Assembly (NCBI GenBank): GCA_021820025.1
Contig: JAKAEF010000033.1
Coordinates: 1-9,305, forward strand
Direction of reading: 5' to 3'
DNA: 9,305 nucleotides
Origin: a bacterium
Lineage (GTDB): Bacteria; Patescibacteriota; Microgenomatia; Levybacterales; UBA12049
In this document: positions 5,988-9,305 of the stretch, one piece after another
Layout: each line of letters begins with the position of its first letter
Numbering within the stretch: position 1 is the first letter of the stretch
Position numbers and translations under genes: made by a program
The notes under the pieces: model-generated
Seen by the model: only the letters and a program-made list of their open reading frames with translations
Databases searched by the model: none
Told to the model about the DNA's origin: nothing

Positions 5988-7120
5988 AAATTTTGATAAC
6001 AGGAGGACATTTAACACCAGCTTTATCTGTCATTGAGCAGCTGCCGCGGGATGCACATGTATTATATGTAGGCAGAAAATATGCCCTAGAGGGTGACAAA
6101 GCATTTTCTCTGGAATACCAAACAATTTTAAATATGCATATTCCCTTTGCCGAACTTAAAACGGGAAGACTACAAAGAAAATTAACAATCCATACAATTC
6201 CTTCGCTGCTTAGATTACCTCTTGGCTTGGCACAAGCTATGAAAATAGTAAGCTCTTACAAGCCTGATGTTATCTTGAGTTTTGGCGGATATGTTTCTGT
6301 GCCGGTTGCTTTTGCAGCAAAACTCAAAGGAATACCAATAGTTATCCATGAACAAACATTAGAAGCAGGTCTTGCAAATAGAGTTATTGCACCATTTGCA
6401 TCCAAAATATGTATTTCTTGGCAAACATCTGCAAAATTCTTTCCCAAAAACAAAACAATTCTTACCGGCAATCCTGCAGTTGCAACTATTTTAGATCATA
6501 TTAAACCAACTAAAAAACAAGCTTCTATTCTACCTAAGATAGTAATTGTTGGAGGAAGTTTAGGTTCTCATGCAATTAATTTGCTTGTTGAAGGTGCATT
6601 AGAAAAATTAACAACAGAATTTCATATTCTTCATCAAACAGGCGATGCAAAGCAATTTGGTGATTTTGATAGACTTGTTGCTAAAAAAAATACTCTTGAG
6701 AAAAAATTGCAGGATCGGTATTTGCCAATTAAATTTATTGATCCAAAAGATATTATATCTGCATTTCAACAAGCAGATTTAGTTGTAACAAGGGCTGGAA
6801 TTAATACGATAACAACACTTTTACTCTTAAATAAACCTGCCTTTGTTATTCCCTTGCCTGTTTCTCAAAACAATGAACAGAGAAAAAATGGACTCTTTTT
6901 AAAAGAACATGGTCTTGGAGAAGTAGTTTCACAAGATTCATTAACTGCAGAAAAGTTTTTTAACTATATCCATGCTATGATTAAAAATAAGGATAAATAC
7001 ATAAATACAAAAGAGCTATCTGAATTACTTATTCATAAAAAATCAGCGCAAAAAATTATTGATATAGTTTCTTATGAACAAAAACAAGCTTCACAAAAGA
7101 AAACTTCGAAGGATAATTAG
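5984..7120 (+). CDS. murG: UDP-GlcNAc:lipid I N-acetylglucosaminyltransferase
   Basis: Peripheral inner-face GT-B enzyme that adds GlcNAc to lipid I to form lipid II. Of 378 residues, the N-terminal Rossmann half has ITGGHLTPALSV (5-16; H9 conserved), SFGGYVSVP (99-107) and VIHEQTLEAGLANR (120-133). The C-terminal nucleotide-binding half has VIVGGSLGSHAIN (187-199), VVTRAGINTI (267-276) and IPLPVSQNNEQRKNG (289-303) with Q299 and N302. Two departures are visible. The first loop lacks the leading glycines of GGTGGH. The glutamate that contacts the UDP ribose in E. coli MurG (E269, in the TLSE-type segment) aligns with T278. It overlaps ftsW by 4 bases and the next gene by 47. The function call rests on several intact motifs and context. 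Confidence 0.93.
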   Translation: MKILITGGHLTPALSVIEQLPRDAHVLYVGRKYALEGDKAFSLEYQTILNMHIPFAELKTGRLQRKLTIHTIPSLLRLPLGLAQAMKIVSSYKPDVILSFGGYVSVPVAFAAKLKGIPIVIHEQTLEAGLANRVIAPFASKICISWQTSAKFFPKNKTILTGNPAVATILDHIKPTKKQASILPKIVIVGGSLGSHAINLLVEGALEKLTTEFHILHQTGDAKQFGDFDRLVAKKNTLEKKLQDRYLPIKFIDPKDIISAFQQADLVVTRAGINTITTLLLLNKPAFVIPLPVSQNNEQRKNGLFLKEHGLGEVVSQDSLTAEKFFNYIHAMIKNKDKYINTKELSELLIHKKSAQKIIDIVSYEQKQASQKKTSKDN

Positions 7121-7517
7121 AATCATTATTTTTTTATTGTTTATTTTCTTAGTTACTATTTGCATTTTATTTCTCTGTTCTATTACAATTTTTAAAAAAC
7201 AACAAGTAATTCTAACACCTGTTGGTTCTGTTAAAAATGTTGCCCAAGAAGACAACCAAAAAATGTCTCCTCAAGTATCTGACACAATGCAAAAATTATT
7301 TGATCAATATCATTTATCTGTAGATAGTATTAACACAGGAACCGATTCTGCTATGCATGTTTTATTTAAAAATGGGCAAGAAATTATTTTTTCTGAAAAT
7401 AAAGCAATAGAGGCCCAAATAGCCTCTTTACAACTTATAATCAACCGCCTTACAATAGAAGGAAAGCAGTTTAGCCGGATTGATTTACGTTTTGACAATC
7501 CGGTCATAAATTTTTAA
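7074..7517 (+). CDS. ftsQ: Short FtsQ/DivIB-like division protein
   Basis: A 147-residue bitopic protein: basic cytoplasmic end (1-16, KxxLHKRKLRR), one transmembrane helix (about 15-38), then only about 110 residues outside. The C-terminal part (about 93-147) reads like the end of the FtsQ/DivIB beta domain: a GQEIIFS strand, a helix with IEAQIASLQ, and the closing IDLRFDNPVI strand. A POTRA domain (about 70 residues after the membrane helix) is not recognisable; residues 40-92 are polar and probably flexible. Typical FtsQ proteins have roughly 230-300 residues. Its position just before ftsA is canonical for ftsQ. ATG 7074 overlaps murG by 47 bases; a later start would cut into the membrane helix. 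The identification rests on position and the C-terminal motif, so it is moderate. Confidence 0.7.
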   Translation: MNKNKLHKRKLRRIIRIIIFLLFIFLVTICILFLCSITIFKKQQVILTPVGSVKNVAQEDNQKMSPQVSDTMQKLFDQYHLSVDSINTGTDSAMHVLFKNGQEIIFSENKAIEAQIASLQLIINRLTIEGKQFSRIDLRFDNPVINF

Positions 7518-7518
7518 T

Positions 7519-8826
7519 ATGACAGATGGAAAAATTTCAGTTGGAATAGATATTGGAACCTCAAAAATTGTCACAGTTATTGCCAAAGTAGATGAAGAAC
7601 AAACTGTTCATGTTTTAGGAGTTTCAGAAGTAAAATCAGCAGGAATTAGAAAAGGCCAAATTGTAGACATAGAAGATGCTGTTTTATCTATGAATGCATC
7701 GTTAGAAGGAGCAGAACGAATGGCAGGCTATTCTATTTCTCATGTTATTGCATCTATTGGTGGCAACCATATAGAAAGTCTTAATTCAAAAGGAGTTGTT
7801 GCAGTTGCAACACCAGAGGGAGAAATTACAGAAAACGATTTAACCCGTGTTATTGACGCGGCAAGAGCTGTTTCTCTTCCTTCAACCCGAGAAATTATTC
7901 ATGTTCTTCCAAGAAATTACACAGTAGATGGCCAAGAAGGCATTAAAGATCCAACGGGTATGACAGGCGTAAGATTGGAAGTTGATACACATATAATTTC
8001 TGCAAGTGCAACAGCTGTTAGAAATTTAGAAAAAGCATTATCAGAAGTTGGCGTAGATGTAGATGGAGTTGTATTTAATGGCTATGCAAGTAGTCTTGCA
8101 ACCCTTTCTGATACAGAAAAAGAGTTAGGTGTTGTATTGGTAGATATTGGTGCAGGAACAACAGATATTTCTATTTATGTAGAAGGTTCTGTTGCTTACT
8201 CTTCCGTTTTGCCAATTGGTGCAAGACATATAACCAATGATTTAGCTATTGGATTAAGAGTTTCTTTGGAATCTGCAGAACATATTAAATTATTTTTGTC
8301 TCGTCCTCAAAAACGTAGTGCACTAACAGAATTTGATGAAGAACCTCGAAAAGAAACAAGAACAGATGAAATTGATTTATCTCAACTGCATTTGCCAGAA
8401 GAAGTTAGAAAAGTGAGTCAAAAAACTTTAGTTGAAGGAATTATTCGACCAAGACTTAACGAAATCTTTACCATGATTGGTATGGAAATTAAAAAAAGTG
8501 GATTAGTTGGACAAACACCATCTGGAATTGTTATTACAGGTGGAGGTGCACATACCATTGGCATTGTTGATTCTGCAAAAAGAATGCTTGCTATGCCTGT
8601 TAGAGTTGGCGCTCCATTAAACTTAAAAGGAATAGTAGACGAAGTACAAAATCCTGCTTTTGCAACAGCAATTGGGCTTATTCATTATGGTGCAACTATA
8701 GAAACAAAATCTTCTTTTAGCGGATTTGGCCTTTCAATGCCAAAAATTCCTGGAATGAAAAAACTGCCAAGTGGCGGCAAATTTGGAAAAAAAGTTTTTG
8801 AACTCCTTAAATCCTTTATTCCATAA
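7519..8826 (+). CDS. ftsA: Cell division protein FtsA
   Basis: Actin-like ATPase that anchors FtsZ filaments to the membrane and recruits the divisome. The 435 residues show phosphate loop 1 VGIDIGTSKIVTVIAKV (8-24), the 1C/SHS2 subdomain (about 87-165), phosphate loop 2 VVLVDIGAGTTDISIY (205-220), and the adenosine motif GIVITGGGAHTIG (336-348). The C-terminal end, KFGKKVFELLKSFIP (421-435), is an amphipathic basic/hydrophobic helix like the FtsA membrane-targeting sequence. Length and domain order are normal. The ATG is 1 base after the ftsQ-like stop with no Shine-Dalgarno sequence. ftsZ, usually next, is not here; the operon instead ends 8 bases before a convergent tRNA-Val gene. Confidence 0.95.
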   Translation: MTDGKISVGIDIGTSKIVTVIAKVDEEQTVHVLGVSEVKSAGIRKGQIVDIEDAVLSMNASLEGAERMAGYSISHVIASIGGNHIESLNSKGVVAVATPEGEITENDLTRVIDAARAVSLPSTREIIHVLPRNYTVDGQEGIKDPTGMTGVRLEVDTHIISASATAVRNLEKALSEVGVDVDGVVFNGYASSLATLSDTEKELGVVLVDIGAGTTDISIYVEGSVAYSSVLPIGARHITNDLAIGLRVSLESAEHIKLFLSRPQKRSALTEFDEEPRKETRTDEIDLSQLHLPEEVRKVSQKTLVEGIIRPRLNEIFTMIGMEIKKSGLVGQTPSGIVITGGGAHTIGIVDSAKRMLAMPVRVGAPLNLKGIVDEVQNPAFATAIGLIHYGATIETKSSFSGFGLSMPKIPGMKKLPSGGKFGKKVFELLKSFIP

Positions 8827-8834
8827 TTGTCCTG

Positions 8835-8908
8835 TGGGTAGCACTGGGCTCGAACCAGTGACCTTTGCAATGTGAATGCAACGCTCTAGCCAACTGAGCT
8901 AGCCACCC
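8835..8908 (-). tRNA. tRNA-Val (anticodon CAC)
   Basis: On the minus strand the acceptor GGGTGGC pairs with GCTACCC (one G-U pair) and the D stem is GCTC/GAGC. The anticodon stem TTGCA/TGCAA closes the loop TTCACAT with anticodon CAC, and the T stem is ACTGG/CCAGT with loop TTCGAGC. The discriminator is A, as expected for valine. CCA is not encoded. It converges on ftsA. Confidence 0.97.
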
Positions 8909-8919
8909 TTTGTTTTCAA

Positions 8920-8948
8920 ATCTTATCATAATTTGATTAGGTTGACAA
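8920..8948 (-). promoter_or_regulatory. tRNA-Val promoter
   Basis: On the minus strand, TTGTCA (8948-8943; 5/6 match), a 17-base spacer and TAAGAT (8925-8920) lie 11 bases before the mature tRNA. Its -35 box overlaps the -35 box of the divergent signal peptidase promoter. Confidence 0.6.
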
Positions 8949-8970
8949 AAAGAACCAAATCCCTGACAAT
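8942..8970 (+). promoter_or_regulatory. Promoter of the signal peptidase gene
   Basis: A perfect TTGACA (8942-8947), a 17-base spacer and GACAAT (8965-8970) are followed by 7 bases and the ATG at 8978, again predicting a leaderless mRNA. An intact promoter in front of a disrupted gene argues that any gene loss is recent or the sequence is in error. Confidence 0.55.
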
Positions 8971-8977
8971 AGATAGC

Positions 8978-9305
8978 ATGAATATTATCCGCAAGATATA
9001 TGCGTTTCTCCTGGATACCATTCAAAGCATTTTAATAGCAGCCTCCATCTTTTTAGTAATCTATTTATTCTTTTTTAGACCTTTTCAAGTAACCGGACTT
9101 TCTATGTTCCCGAACTTCCAAGACAAAGAATATGTATTAACAAATTTAATTACGCTTAGATTTGGCAAGCCTGTGCAAGGAGATGTCATTTTTTTTAACG
9201 CTCCACCTTCACCTGATAAATATTATATTTAAAGAGTAATTCGAACAGCAGTAGATACAGTTATGGTCAAAGATGGCAGTGTATATGTAAACGGACAAAA
9301 ATTAG
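8978..9305 (+). pseudogene. lepB: Signal peptidase I, interrupted by an in-frame TAA (partial at right edge)
   Basis: Type I signal peptidase (S26 family), which cleaves signal peptides outside the membrane with a Ser-Lys dyad. From ATG 8978 there is one membrane helix (about 16-32), the box B motif VTGLSMFPNF (38-47) with catalytic S42, and QGDVIFF (67-73). The segment PDKYYI then runs into TAA at 9230-9232, exactly where the family has the catalytic Lys of YIKRVIGLPGD. The same frame continues as RVIRTAVDTVMVKDGSVYVN, clearly family sequence, so no frameshift is involved. Two further invariant positions are changed: Gly to Arg (CGA 9242-9244) and Gly to Val (GTA 9251-9253). The upstream product would be 84 residues and inactive. 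The C-terminal boxes lie past the window. An in-frame TTG at 8933 is possible but less likely. Whether this is a real pseudogene or a sequence error cannot be decided here. Confidence 0.82.

Noticed and set aside
5573..6010. 145-codon minus-strand open frame opposite ftsW
   Set aside because: It is an antisense shadow of the conserved FtsW C-terminal motifs, has no promoter and shows no recognisable domain.
8933..8977. Earlier TTG start adding 15 residues to signal peptidase
   Set aside because: The added residues are unlike the family, the segment contains the -35 and -10 boxes, and ATG 8978 gives the normal short lead into the membrane helix.
8816..9025. Minus-strand open frame across the tRNA-Val region
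   Set aside because: It runs through a structurally perfect tRNA gene and into lepB; the WLAQLARALHSH-like sequence is the familiar false translation of a tRNA.
9230..9232. TAA in lepB read as a sense codon by an altered genetic code
   Set aside because: TAA ends ftsA, the ftsQ-like gene and SemiSWEET here, and TAG and TGA also act as stops. The known CPR recoding (TGA to Gly in SR1/Gracilibacteria) does not concern TAA.
9225..9305. Frameshift as the cause of the lepB break
   Set aside because: Family-like sequence continues in the same frame on both sides of the stop, so a base substitution explains it better than an insertion or deletion.
1..9305. Mobile elements, CRISPR arrays, defence systems or an origin
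   Set aside because: No transposase, integrase, terminal repeats, spaced direct repeats, cas-like genes or DnaA-box clusters were seen; the three tRNAs show no flanking attachment-site duplication.

Overview
This AT-rich 9.3 kb window looks chromosomal. It probably comes from an ultra-small Candidate Phyla Radiation bacterium (Patescibacteria, perhaps Microgenomates). That placement is an inference from the divergent MraY, MurG and FtsQ sequences, the very compact layout, the absence of Shine-Dalgarno sequences, and tRNA genes without an encoded CCA. TAA, TAG and TGA all end genes here, so the standard bacterial code is in use.

Layout from left to right. Positions 1-947 (minus) hold the N-terminal 315 residues of a PolX-type DNA polymerase that runs off the left edge. 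Then come tRNA-Asp(GTC) (+), a membrane-anchored protein with two LysM domains (+), a pyridoxamine-phosphate-oxidase-like flavin split-barrel protein (+) and tRNA-Gly(CCC) (+). A minus-strand pair follows: a SemiSWEET sugar transporter and a D-lactate-dehydrogenase-like 2-hydroxyacid dehydrogenase. From 3910 to 8826 there is one tightly packed plus-strand cell wall and division operon, mraY-ftsW-murG-ftsQ(short)-ftsA. After it come tRNA-Val(CAC) (-) and, running off the right edge, a signal peptidase I gene (+) whose reading frame is broken.

The operon covers the lipid-linked steps of peptidoglycan synthesis (MraY makes lipid I, MurG makes lipid II, FtsW polymerises it) and links them to the divisome (FtsQ-like protein, FtsA). 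murC, murB and ftsZ, often found in such clusters, are absent here. The LysM protein probably binds the wall this pathway builds. SemiSWEET and the dehydrogenase fit a fermentative, sugar-scavenging life.

Two observations stand out. First, the catalytic lysine codon of signal peptidase I is a TAA stop, and two nearby invariant glycines are also changed, while the downstream frame is otherwise intact. Second, a recognisable -10 box lies 6-7 bases before the start codon of several genes whose start cannot be moved upstream, so leaderless mRNAs seem to be the norm. No mobile element, CRISPR array, origin or convincing intrinsic terminator was seen, and no stretch over 300 bases lacks a gene.
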